This document shows positions 1 through 10,229 of a DNA stretch of 24,679 bases, piece by piece. Origin of the DNA: Larix sibirica (Eukaryota; Streptophyta; Pinopsida; Pinales; Pinaceae). Position 1 is the first letter of the stretch; every line of letters starts with the position of its first letter. The translations under genes and the position numbers were made by a program. The stretch is from positions 1 to 24,679 of the forward strand of contig NWUY0300006216.1 of NCBI GenBank assembly GCA_004151065.3. Reading direction: 5' to 3'. The notes under the pieces were generated by a model. It was not told the origin of the DNA. It worked only from the letters and a program-made list of their open reading frames with translations, and made no database searches.

Positions 1-46
1 GGAAACTAGTAGATTGGTGGAATTTCCTCTTTTGAAATTTATTTGA

Positions 47-1000
47 ATGGGGACATTACATTTTATTGATTGGATTCAAGCATGTATAAATTCTCCATGG
101 ATAGCCCCCCTGATTCATGGAAGGCCAACAACCTTTTTTCAAGGAACAAGAGGGTTTAGGAATAGTTTTCTGCTCTCACCTATACTATATAAAATCATGG
201 AAAACTCATTGAGTAGAAAGTTGGAAGTGGAAGGAATGCGGGGAACTTACCAGGAATCACAATAGTCAGCAAAGTTAAGGCGATCAGTCATTCCCAATTT
301 GTATATGATAACTCTTCTATTGTGGGGAGACTCCATGATGATAATAGATAGGTTAAAGGCAGTCATACATGATTATCTTAAAGCATTTGGAGGGGAGGCA
401 AACAAGCATAAGTGCAGGGTTCTTGGATGGAATTCTTCCCTAACTAGCTTACAAAAAATTGTTGATAAGCTGGAATTTTCTACTCAAAAGGATTGGAACT
501 CATTCATATACCTAGGCATCCATATCTTCCTCAGTCTCCCTACGGTTGTGGATTAGGAGGAGGTCATAGGAAAAATAAAAAAAGAATGGGCCAATGGGGC
601 TCCCAATGGTTAAATCCTGTGAGTTAGGTAGTAGTTATAAAATCAGTCTTGGCTTCTCTTGCAATATTTCTTAATTCTATTCTCCTAGACCTGGCTAGGG
701 TTTCCTCTCAAATAGATTTGTTACAATGAAATTTTTTATGGCAAGGAGGGAAATCAAATTCCAAGAAATGTTATTTAATCATCTGTGAAATTGTTATTGC
801 TCATATGGAATACATAGGGATTGCAATAAGGGAATCAGGTTTATTGAATAAATCTCTAGGAACAAAATTTGTGTGGAAACTCATCATAGGTGAAGAATCT
901 TGGTGGAAAACTTTTTGCATAGAAAACACACTTGAATTGTAAGAAACTGAATTCTGGAACATGAATTCAATCTTGGGCCCTGTACAGCGATCTCGAGTCT
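47..1000 (+). pseudogene. LINE reverse transcriptase relic (RT core to thumb)
   Basis: In an active LINE this domain copies RNA into DNA by target-primed reverse transcription. Visible pieces in order are FIDWIQACI followed by FRNSFLLSPILYKIMENSLS (the RQGxPLSPxLF block), then SHSQFVYDN near 290-320, which stands where FADDT is expected, then LKAVIHDYLKAFGGEANKHK (the fxxxSGLxiNxxK block) and YLGIHIF (YLGIPI). From about 625 one frame gives VVVIKSVLASLAIFLNSILL, NFLWQGG, IGIAIRESGLLNKSLGTKFV and WKLI, the usual thumb/connection signature. The first catalytic aspartate of the DD pair appears to be lost and the frame shifts just after it. Stops occur in every segment, for example at 262-264 and 553-555. 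Confidence 0.85.
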
Positions 1001-1019
1001 TTGTAAAGCCTCAGTTGAA

Positions 1020-1590
1020 GTTTTGAGAGGGAATGTTACTTGGATGCTAGGAAATGGAGCAAAAATCAGAATATGGGAAGACAAAACCATGAATAGGTCA
1101 GCTTTAAGGGAAAATGTACAAATTTTACAATTACAAACATGGATGAATAAAAACAATATACAATTGCTAGAGGGTATCGTGGAATGGGACACAGATAGAA
1201 ATTGGAAAGGATGGAGTTCCCCAAATTTTCTTTAAAACTTGAAACAACAGTGGCAAGAGTTAGTCCTCTATCTTTATGGTGCAACACCAATTGGTTGAGG
1301 GTCTGGGGAAGGAAATGTAGAAACTCTTCAGTAAAAGAAGGATATTCCTTGCAAAATCAACTTCATTGCTCCCTACCAAAAAAATCAGCCCGAAAAGCCA
1401 ACTTTGTAAGAGAGAGGAAGAAACAATAAATCACCTATTCTTGCAATGTGAATTTGTTGTAGAGGTTTGGAGTAAGAACATGGTTGAATTAGGTATTAAT
1501 CCAATAGTTCCATTGACATTTCAGGAACGCTATTTAACCTGGCACAAAAGATACATGAGAAAATTCATTAATAAGCCTTTGTTAAAATAG
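1020..1590 (+). pseudogene. LINE connector and zf-RVT zinc-binding segment relic
   Basis: Positions 1023-1192 encode RGNVTWMLGNGAKIRIWEDK, matching the conserved W-x-IGNG-x-x-I-x-F/W-x-D block between RT and zf-RVT in plant LINEs. Positions 1366-1480 encode LPTKKISPKS, CKREEETINHLFLQCEF and VVEVWSK, the C-x-x-x-x-E-x-H-x-F-x-x-C zf-RVT motif with its following tryptophan. The two pieces are in different reading frames, with stops between them. The segment is the expected bridge from RT to the RNase H at 1852. Confidence 0.8.
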
Positions 1591-1851
1591 ATATGAAGAG
1601 CTCTTCCATATTTATCTTTTGGAAAATTTGGTTAGCGAGAAATGAAAACATTTTCAATAATAAGAACGTGCCAACCAGGATTGGTAGCAAACCAAGCTTG
1701 GGAAATGTTAGTAGAAGCAATTAAGACAAAACATCTTGCCAAGCAATAACCTAGTAAGCTGGAATTGGAGGAAAGAAACTAACTTCATAGCTTTCTATTC
1801 ACTTCGGAATTTCCAAGGTATCCGACAGTAAAACCAAGGGGCTGAGAAGTT

Positions 1852-2338
1852 GTGAATTGGAGGCTGATAATAAAGCAGGTAAAAGTGAAGGATTGGATCA
1901 TAGATCAAAACAAACATTCTCTCTTCTTTGATGGAGCTTTGAAGAACAATCCAGGGTTTGTAGGTGCAAGGGGGGAGGAGCTACTCCTTGACCCCAGAGG
2001 AAAAATTAAGAAAACATATGCATGGGAACTGGGAATAATGACAAGCAATCAAGCGGAAGCATTGGCTTTGTGGCGGGGTTTAAAGTAGGTCAAAGGCATG
2101 GAAATCCGACCATTGAATGTTATAGCGGAATCCATGGTTATAATTTTCCATTTATTCTTACATACTAATCCAAAGGACTTGATCTTAGCTCGCTTTCTTT
2201 AGTGAATCCGTCGTGAGATCAACAATATAAGAAAAATCATATTTTTCCAAGTGTTAAGGGCTCTTAATAAGAGGTTGATCACCATGTAAACAAGGCTTGT
2301 AATATTCCCACAGGGACCATAAGGATCAATGACGAAGT
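1852..2338 (+). pseudogene. LINE C-terminal RNase H relic (RVT_3 type)
   Basis: RNase H removes the RNA strand of the RNA-DNA hybrid. The frame from 1852 gives LFFDGALKNNPGFVGARGEE, LLLDPRGKI, WELGIMTSNQAEALALWRGL, which is the FDGAxKgNPG...G...TNNqAEaxALwxGL pattern carrying the first catalytic Asp and the Glu. After a stop at 2086 the same frame continues with VIAES, where EGDS is expected, so the second catalytic Asp appears lost. It then reads IRREINNIRKIIFFQVLRAL. A frameshift near 2260 leads to DHHVNKACNIPTGTIRIND, the degraded N-x-x-AD-x-x-AN tail. Both the stops and the lost residue make it inactive. Confidence 0.85.
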
Positions 2339-2359
2339 AACTCTCAAATCTACCATCTC

Positions 2360-3790
2360 TTGACCATGTATATAAAGCTAATGGATCAAAGAAATCATAA
2401 TCAACTGAGTAGTGTTCTCGTTGATCATGACGAGATAGATCTGTGGCAAGGCGATCCGAGGATTAGATTTGCATTTAACTTGGAAATTAATGAAGCAAAG
2501 GGAGAATTAAGAATGCTATCTCATGTTGTTTGCTTTGCACACAGGGATTTAATGATCATGATGAAGCCTTGGAATGATGATATCATTCTCATGACATTGA
2601 TATGAACGGGGTCAAGTATCAACATTCGATCATTGTTCCAGGCCCTTCTCCTTGTGTAGAAAGTGACGACAAATTCATTGTTGTTCTTTGGAATTTCAAT
2701 CAGTGGGGCAGTGTTAAGTCCAAAGGCTTCTATTAGTTTCTTTGGAGGGATTTGATTCCCAGGTCGATGCATTTAGATCAGCCTCTTGATGAAGATTGAA
2801 GCATAGTTTTGAGTAGGGCCACTGAACTCTTAGTGGGGAATTATGAAAGTAGCAAGCTCAACCTTACTCTTGAAGAAGTCTTCCTTCTTTGTTATTTCTG
2901 GATTCTTTGCCATTCTCTTGGTTTTTTTTGTTAGAACTATGAAAAGGCCTAAAGATCAGTTTTGGGGTGGTAAGAGTAATTGTGTTGAAGATGACGATTT
3001 ACGATGTGTAAAATCGACGACAAACAAACAACCTTGGATTCAATTAGAGGTAGGATCTCAACCTGGTATGGCAGATTGCAATTGTTGCAAAGGCCTGAAC
3101 AATATTAAACCTGATCATTTCGATATAGAGCTTCTTCGCAATAGTGTTTTAATAAGTGTGTTTCAAGCTTTGGACAAAGTAGATTCAATAACTTTGAGTT
3201 ATAGTCCAACTTGAAACCTTTGTGCATGTTTTGTAAGCTTCATAAATATTTCAATTTCTTTGGTTGGAGTCTGGCAGAGATATAATAATCAAGTGGTTCC
3301 AAGGCCTCTAGTGAGCTTAGTTCGGTTTTTCTAGTTGTTCTTTGCTGCATCCAAAATATAATGGCAGCTACTCCGAGAAACAAAGACCTCATTAAGCGAA
3401 GGGATGTGGTACCTCCGAAGGATTCAAAGGTTATAGTGGATAAAGAGACACAAAAAACCAATAACTAGCAAAAACATTGGGAGGCGAGATATGCTCATGA
3501 TCAACGTATTGGCAAAACAAAACATGAACTCCTTCGGACCCAAATGAACTATATGAGGTGTAAGCTGATTATGGAAAAAGTTGAAATAGATTTTTGGAAA
3601 GGAAAATCTAATGCTTGGGAGGAAAAAATCAGCTTGATTCAAGAGGCAATATAAGTTTTAGGACAAGATTTGAATCTTAGACTCGGCTTGGACAGGAAGC
3701 TGGCAGTCTCATAGGTATTTGAAGCTTCAGATGAGAATGTTAAGACTGGGGTTGGGGAACCCTCTTCTCCCCACTTTCCTCCATAGTAGA
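2360..3790 (+). pseudogene. Broken coding relic of unknown identity
   Basis: I do not recognise this protein. One frame is recurrently open: GVKYQHSIIVPGPSPCVESD near 2608, FIVVLWNFNQWGSVKSKG, LIPRSMHLDQPLDED, then from 3361 AATPRNKDLIKRRDVVPPKD, a charged helical stretch (KLIMEKVEIDFWKGKSNAWE, ISLIQEAI) and VGEPSSPHFPP near 3755-3784. A second frame is open from 2843 to 3214 and encodes a very hydrophobic segment (FFVISGFFAILLVFFV) followed by a Cys/Asp-rich stretch. About ten stops and at least one frame switch break it. It sits between the two RNase H relics, so it may be retroelement-derived, but nothing specific shows this. Confidence 0.4.
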
Positions 3791-3884
3791 TCAGGAGTCA
3801 ACTGCACTAGACAATCAAGGATAAAATCCAACATAATGTTTTGTCAATGCATTACAAATGTTCTTTGTTTTTGGGCCAGTTTAA

Positions 3885-4035
3885 GGCCGCAAGTTTTTTT
3901 TTATATTACAAAAAGTAATTGTTTATTTGAAAAAAAAACAATTAAACCCAAGGAATGTATTAATAATTTATATACTTTTAAAAATTATATGTTAATTAAT
4001 GTAAAAATTGTAACAAGTTTAATATTTATTTAAGA
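3885..4035. other. Very AT-rich non-coding stretch
   Basis: It contains a T-run near 3894-3902, an A-run near 3930-3939 and mostly A/T between and after them. It separates the unknown coding relic from the second RNase H relic and could hold the eroded A-rich tail of an older retroelement. I see no target duplication to prove that. Confidence 0.5.
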
Positions 4036-4088
4036 TTTTGTGAAAGAACACTTCAATTAGGTGAGTTCTTTGTCAATCAAAACATCAA

Positions 4089-4470
4089 ACAAAACAAGGG
4101 TGGCAGATGCGGGGTACTTTATGACCATGGAGGAAATACAAAGGTTGAATACTCATGGGGAGTAGGGATAACATCAAACACTAAAGTAGAGGCATTCATT
4201 CTATACCAAATATTTTTTATCATTTATTTCCTTCAAGTTAAAGAGATGATTATCTTTGGGGATTCACTTATGATAGTGAACCTGGTAAAAAAAGAAATGC
4301 AAAAGGAGGAGCGACACTGAGCAAAATAATCCAAAGGATTATCAAGCTATTAGAAAAGATAGAAGAGGTAAACATCTTCCATGTACATCATTGCAATAAT
4401 AAGGAAGCAAATCAAATGGTAAATAAAACCACTTGTTTGGAAAAAGGGGTTCTCATAAAAAACTAGGAGC
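4089..4470 (+). pseudogene. Second RNase H relic (RVT_3 type), separate from the LINE above
   Basis: The frame from about 4097 gives GGRCGVLYDHGGNTKVEYSW, GVGITSNTKVEAFILYQ and then VKEMIIFGDSLMIVNLVKK, matching the G-x-x-lyDpgGn, TNNxAEaxaLyqG and GDS blocks. A one-base shift near 4300 leads to LSKIIQRIIKLLEKIEEVNI, FHVHHCNNKEANQMVNKTTC and LEKGVLIKN, then a stop. The catalytic Glu and the Asp of GDS are present, while the final ADxxAN is changed to ANxxVN. No reverse transcriptase precedes it, so it is an isolated 3' fragment of another LINE-like element or of a dual-RNase-H retroelement. Its sequence is clearly different from the copy at 1852. Confidence 0.75.
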
Positions 4471-4474
4471 CTTT

Positions 4475-5060
4475 GAACATCAATTGGGTACCATAATCTT
4501 CTTCCATGGAAACAAAAATTGTGCAAAGGGACTTAGATCCAAAGACCCACTTACAAGTATTAATCTAGAAGTCATGTGGCACTCCACTAAAACTGAAGGA
4601 CATTCAGGCTTATATCATCCATGCAAGGGAGGTTTTAAGTTGCACACCACGCTTGATCCTCAACCATGCGGTGAGATACACCAAGTACAATATTTTAAAT
4701 CCCATTTGGTTTGGTTCAATCATGAAGGTGGGATATCCCATGCAAGTAATGATGATGTTTAGGGGAAACTACAATTTATTTAGTGTGTTCTCTTGAGGGG
4801 GTGATTGGACTCTACAACAGACACATTAGGGACAACTGGGCAGTGATAGGTTCTTCTCCTGCTTCTAGTTCACTTGCCTATGTTTTAAGTATGCTTGATT
4901 TAGTGCTAGTGATAACACTTCTATGCATGTCCTCGGCTAGAGGTAATGTGTTGAACATTGTAAAAAATTTCCATTCTATTTTTTGTTGTTTGGGGGAAAC
5001 TGAAGAAATTATAGGCTGGGATGTCTTGTGTTATGCCAAAGAGGTAGATTAGGCAAGTTT
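4475..5060. other. No supportable gene; weak open frames only
   Basis: Short open frames occur at 4433-4762 and 4783-5052, but they carry no recognisable motif, and the first overlaps the RNase H tail in another frame. I cannot tell chance open frames from an eroded element tail. Confidence 0.4.
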
Positions 5061-5095
5061 ATTGGGATTAAGTGGATTGTCTATTAGTTGGATAA

Positions 5096-5301
5096 AAGTA
5101 ATTGTTGGCTTGTCTCATGCCATCTACTTTGAATTTTGTAGGTTGATAGTTGTACTTTTAAATCTTGTAAACAACAATAGTATAATGGCTAAGCCACCAT
5201 GCTTTGGAGAATACAGAATATAAAACTTTTATAACTTAAAAGAAAACATTGAGGGGGGTTCACGAGCAAGTAGATGGCACGAGACAAGCCAACAATTACT
5301 T
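5096..5301. repeat. Inverted repeat, 34-bp arms with 138-bp loop
   Basis: The arm at 5096-5129 and the reverse complement of 5268-5301 match at 33 of 34 positions. A further AGTTGG/CCAACT pair lies just outside after a short mismatched stretch. The loop is AT-rich and non-coding. A transcript would fold into a long hairpin. It may be the remains of a fold-back or MITE-type element, but I see no clear target duplication. Confidence 0.85.
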
Positions 5302-8279
5302 GAGCGACCAACTTGAATTTCAAGAGAAAAAATGGGTAGAGATAGAAAAACAAAACTCAGGAGAATAGAGCTATATTGGACAGAGTGGAGAAGGGAATAA
5401 ACAAGCACTATATCATGATCTAACCTATAAATGTACATTATCAGAAGAGTTGCCAAATTTGAGTTAGAGTGAGGGTGTAAATGCACATTACTAGATTAGT
5501 AAATCCTCAAAGGACAAGGCACCACAAAGCACTACATTGATTGAATTGTGACATCCATTATTAGAATCTTCACTTCCTTCTCAAGTCCATGTTGTGGAGC
5601 ATTGGTTTATGGTGAAAATCCTCTTCCACTAATATTTCAAAGCTTAAAATATATGATTTGATTCCATGGTTGTTAATTTTGTTAATGTTAGTTTTGGATT
5701 TCATTGGATGATAATGCATTAATGATTTTGGATCAATATGTGTTATTTTATTAGATGTTTAATTATGGTCACAACCCCTCCATTCCTCTCTCTCTTTTTG
5801 GCCATAAGGCCAATTAACATACTCATGGAGGGTCAACTAACATGATCAATCAAATATATGTATGTGATACAAAACATAGTCTTGTTGTTTGTCCAAGATT
5901 CATATCTTGGCTTTTATTAAAAAACAAGGAGTTGAGAGGAATAGGGGCTCTACAAGGGTTTTATATGTGCTTATCTAGGGCATTGATGTTTTGGTATTGC
6001 TCATCATTTTCTCACTCTGGAAACCTAGTTGTCTTTTTGGTGGCTCCAAGCAATTGTTGTTTCCTTTTAAAAGGCTCAAGGGCACCTTGTAATGGCTAGC
6101 TATAATCCAAGGTTGAGTTTAACAACCCTACAAAGAATAAATTGATTGGAAGGGTGTTACTTATTATGATTTTTTTCTATTAAAATCAAACAAATCGAAC
6201 ATATCTAAGGAACCAAGTAATTAAACAACCAAAGATTACTTTAACATAAAGAATATGTACATGTAACCCTTCACCTTTCTATGACCGACCTCTAGTCTAA
6301 ACCAATATTCCACAACCAGATAGCAAATAAAGGGGGAATTCTGTCCAAGGGGTGTCTTTCCACCCATGTTATGCAATCACATGAACCCGAGTGTTGTCCC
6401 CCAAGCAAGGGCTTAAGATCGGTGAATGTGGAGGTCAGGGAAAATGAGTCAAGGTATTCACAACAAGTCAATTGAGTACCCAATAATCACATAAAAAATG
6501 TTTAGACGTCCAACTAATTAGTTAGGTTGGTGTAGATTCCTTTGAGATGACAACACTCACATACCCCTCAGAGTTATGGTGTGCAAGAACACCCACTCTA
6601 GCTCTTGATGTAACCTCAATTTGTCAGGTACACCTCCATTTGTGGCGTTTCTCTACAAGTATTGTACTCTTCCCTTGTAGTTCCTTACGTACCCAAGTTG
6701 ATGAAGATGTGGAGTCCCAACGGCCTAAAATGAATTTCGAGGCTCAAATAATGGGTATTAGTACCCCTAGTTGGTTAGGTATGCCGTCAACCTCATACAT
6801 CCAAATATGCAAAGATGGAGCAGAGATCAGACTGCTCCTATTCAATTTCCAAAACCCACAACTCTCTTTATCAAGGTAGACATTCACATCAATCCACCCA
6901 AATCTAGCCTTCTTACATAAGGTAAGCAGCTCTTTTTATAATCTTTCACAATATAGCAACTCCCTCCTAAGAAAGTCAACCTTCTCTTTCCCCCTTCTTG
7001 AATACACTAAGGGAAAAATTTGGCTCAGTAGCAATACAAGTGCTACAAAATAGGTAAAAAGTGAAATAACACTTATCCCTCTTAGAATATTTACCCTATA
7101 TCACTTATGAAATAAATTCAAGTTAGTTTTCCCCTTCCTAGGCTCTTTAGACCCCAGGACCAGGCAGGCCATCCTAATTGAGCAAGAGTCTCGTCCTTTG
7201 GAAACAATTTATATAACTTAATCTCCACCTGAGCTACTCCCATCACCTAAACCATGTTAGTGTGGGTCTTGGGAACATAACCTGCAGAAAAGTTAGCTTT
7301 CCAAAGAACATTATAGTATACATGAAAACATGAATCTAATGCATCATTAATGGAAATAAATCAATGAATCATTAAATACATAATCATCAATAATGTTCTA
7401 GGAAATAATGAGTCCAAAACATCATTTTTTAACCAAGCATCATAAGTTTCACCTAAAACAATTAAGCATAAAAAAATAAGGTCCTTAATGAAATATAGAA
7501 CAATCATAATGCATTAGGGGTGTTATAACACTCCCGCTCTAAAATATTACAACATCAAAGCTAGGTCACCATCAAACAAATAAGAATAGAGCATGGCCAT
7601 TTTCTATTTTAATTCCCCGTGTATCATCTTCTTCTCATTGATGCTACCAACAAAACTTGACCCAATAAATGACTATATTGTAGATGTTGTTGCTTAGTGT
7701 TGTGTTTAGTTAGCAAAAACTTCCCCAAAATTTTGTTTTCTCTAAAATAATAAGCGGAAGATGGGGGGCCTTCCTCAACTTTGTGCCTTGAATTTTTGCT
7801 CATGCATAAGACTATACTTCAAGGTTTTCCATCTATTCTTTTACTGAACCTCCTTGCCTTGCGTTGTTCTTCACTTGAGCTATCTTCATTTGGGTTTAGA
7901 CTAGCTAGTATTTTAATTCCTTTTTATTTGTCAATCTTTTGGCTAAATATTGTGCCTAACTTCCTCAGTTTGAAAATTGTAGCAAAGCTAAAAAGATAAT
8001 AAGTTGTGAAAATTTTCAAAAATTCACTGTGAGCTGAATAATTAATTTTTCTCTCTCTCTTGTCGGTTTTCCCTTCAGGGTTTTTCGACCAGTGTTTACC
8101 CAAAAATTCTTTGTCAATTTTGTGAGAATGGTTTTCTATTTTTGCTGCATATTGCATGTTAATAAGCTCGGTGTATTTCTCTTCATAAAAAAACAGATCT
8201 TGAATTTATTGTTTTCCATGCATGCATTTGAGTATAAAATATTTTTATTCGAAGTAGTAATCATAAATGAGCTCAAAGA
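5302..8279. other. Intergenic or unclassified repeat DNA, no gene seen
   Basis: Open frames here (for example 5842-6099, 6547-6879 and 7781-7999) are short, lack recognisable motifs and are not supported by neighbouring frames. Small CT-rich tracts occur near 5785-5797 and 8050-8062. The palindrome TGTTATAACA at 7521-7530 resembles an LTR-type terminus, but I found no partner. I see no tRNA, primer-binding site or domain in this stretch. Confidence 0.5.
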
Positions 8280-8370
8280 AACTTAACAATTTCGTGTAGC
8301 TTAGTTAAACTATTAAATTAAACACTCAAGTAAACCACAATACATAAATAAAAAACATGAGTTAAAGAAA

Positions 8371-8510
8371 GAAATAACATGAATTTGTGTATGTCTATAG
8401 GAATCGATATATGTCTGTAGGAATCTATATGCAGGTGCAAAAACTTATCTATAACTACATGAACCTATATGTGAATGCAGGAATCTGCTCAAGTATACAG
8501 AAATCGATTA
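8371..8510. repeat. 20-bp-period minisatellite in LTR1 (7 degenerate units)
   Basis: Units start at 8371, 8391, 8411, 8431, 8451, 8471 and 8491, each exactly 20 bp. The approximate consensus is ATGTCTACAGGAATCTATAT. Units diverge by substitution without indels. The same array is present in LTR2 and LTR3. Confidence 0.85.
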
Positions 8511-9534
8511 TGTTATAGTATTGTGTTTGCTTAAATGTATTTACCCAGTAAATGATAGAATTTAAATCCATGGATTAAAATTTAATTTTATGCACAAAGG
8601 TAAGTTACTTGCTTTATGTATACTTTAACAATTATGTAAATTATGTATGAAAGCTACCAAACCAAACTATGTCAAAAGTGAATCTTCATTCAACAATTAA
8701 TGCTCTCTAGCATGAATTTCATTCCCACCGTTCAATTCATAATGTTTCGCTTAGTGATCAAGTGTTCTTGTAAGCACAAAAGATGATTAATTCAATGGAT
8801 AAGAAATTACATCCACTATTAAGCTTAATTGAAACATGCTACTGACATATCATTTACAAGAATTAAAAACATAAATAACAATCTAGATTATACCATCTAA
8901 GTATCCATGAAAACCACTTAAGTGTACAACCACTAACTGAAACATTTAAGAACTGTATATTCATGCTGCTACAAAAGAAGTAAATCTACGATACTAAAGA
9001 GATGAAAATACTGAACAACAAAAGATCACAAGCAACATAGACAAATGTTATTTGCACATGAATAAAATACAGTTAAAGTGCTTAATAAACAATACTGTAA
9101 ATTACACCATGAAAATATTTTTATACATGTAAACATGCACAAAGATACCTACAAAAGAAGTTAAGTAAAAGTATTTACAAAAACAACAATAGCCTTACAC
9201 TCTGCTTGGTGGGCCCTTGCTGATTGGACTATAGAGCTATCTAGACTCCAATCTCACACAAAGATAAACACAACATCGCAGAAACTCACTTTGGCATTAA
9301 TGAATGAAAACTGGAATTATAGTGGCAAAAAATCATAAGCAAATTACTCTCTTTTACAAATTGGCAACAATTCACTCTCCAAATCTCCAATGGCTTATTG
9401 ATCCCTCGACACTCCCTTCCAGCTTCATTATACATGAGAGGTGACAAACAAACTAAAAAAAACACTCACAATTTTAGCCAAGTCATTTGCTACCTGGAAA
9501 ACAAATAAATACAAATCGAAGCGCAACATGCAAT

Positions 9535-9539
9535 TTGGG
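9535..9539. repeat. Target site duplication TTGGG, left copy
   Basis: TTGGG sits immediately before the insert and is repeated at 14755-14759. LTR2 has the uninterrupted sequence CAATTTGGGGGAATTC near 20102-20117, with the motif once, so the duplication arose on insertion. Confidence 0.9.
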
Positions 9540-9540
9540 T

Positions 9541-10002
9541 GTTAGTCCTAGAGACGTTCTAAGGCTGTATTTTAGAATTGTGCTTGGGCATCAATAATAT
9601 TGCTTGTTTTAGTTTATCGTCAGGCCAACACTTAATCAAGAATTATATCATCTACTTTAATTGCAAATATAGAGGACATCCATAATCACGATTATATGTG
9701 GCCAGGAGTTATGGCATGTCAACAAAATTTTGGAATGAATGGATAAAGGAAAATGCATGAGTAGAGGTACTGTAAAGTAAATCTTTATCTCATGTTTACA
9801 GAAAACATATTGAACAGTGAATTTAGTAGTTACAATAGAATATTAAAAAAATAAACCCAATCCTTGCTGGAATAATCCAATCAATGGTCAATTGATATAT
9901 TATGAATACTTCACAACACACAATAAAAAGATACCCACAACCATATTTGAATCAAATATCAGTGGAAGATTAAACCATGGGGACATAAACCCACTTTGCC
10001 AA
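9541..10002. other. Left flank of the insert, non-coding
   Basis: This is AT-rich sequence between the left terminus and the N gap. It lies downstream of the minus-strand coding relic, where a 3' untranslated region or terminal non-coding region would be. I see no coding motif here. Confidence 0.5.
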
Positions 10003-10024
10003 NNNNNNNNNNNNNNNNNNNNNN
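10003..10024. other. Assembly gap (22 Ns)
   Basis: The run of 22 Ns lies inside the insert, downstream of the coding relic. Its true size is unknown, so the 5,215-bp element length is provisional. Confidence 0.99.
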
Positions 10025-10229
10025 TCGACCCTATCTATTACTTGTTCTGATCTATTTATAGTCTCTTAGGCTCTTACAAGATTTACAACAAAAATTGTTA
10101 TGGAATAACAATCTTCCGTTTCTTCAAATGTTTTAAACAAAATATTGTTACAAAAATGCTTATCTGGAAAAATGATGTTGAGTCACTGGAGGCGGAGACT
10201 AGGGTCCTCCTTACCGACGTGGAGGAGGA

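Larger units (their letters stand above)
1..2338 (+). mobile_element. Degraded plant LINE (non-LTR retrotransposon), 3' part
   Basis: Fragments of one LINE second ORF occur in the correct order: the RT core, RT thumb/connection, a zf-RVT zinc-binding segment and a C-terminal RNase H. The order RVT_1, zf-RVT, RVT_3 is the usual plant LINE layout. The left end is cut by the window, so ORF1, the endonuclease and the N-terminal RT are not visible. The frame changes several times and stops are frequent, so the copy is dead. I see no clear poly(A) tail or target duplication right after the RNase H, so the true 3' end is uncertain and could lie further right. Confidence 0.85.
8280..9539 (-). repeat. 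LTR1 left portion (truncated, interrupted by insert)
   Basis: This segment is homologous to LTR2 from about 18535 and to LTR3 from about 23803. Roughly the first 216 bp of the LTR (compare 18319-18534) are missing, and the sequence left of about 8280 is unrelated. The right end is broken by the insert at 9540, and the LTR resumes at 14760. In sense orientation this is the LTR downstream of internal 1, its 3' LTR. Confidence 0.85.

Noticed and set aside
884-1290. Minus-strand open frames over the LINE
   Set aside because: The plus strand carries the recognisable LINE blocks there; the minus frames have no motif.
4783-5052. Membrane protein gene
   Set aside because: The 89-residue frame is somewhat hydrophobic but has no start context, homologous frame or motif to support it.
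7521-7530. TGTTATAACA as an LTR terminus
   Set aside because: I found no matching second terminus, primer-binding site, polypurine tract or target duplication.
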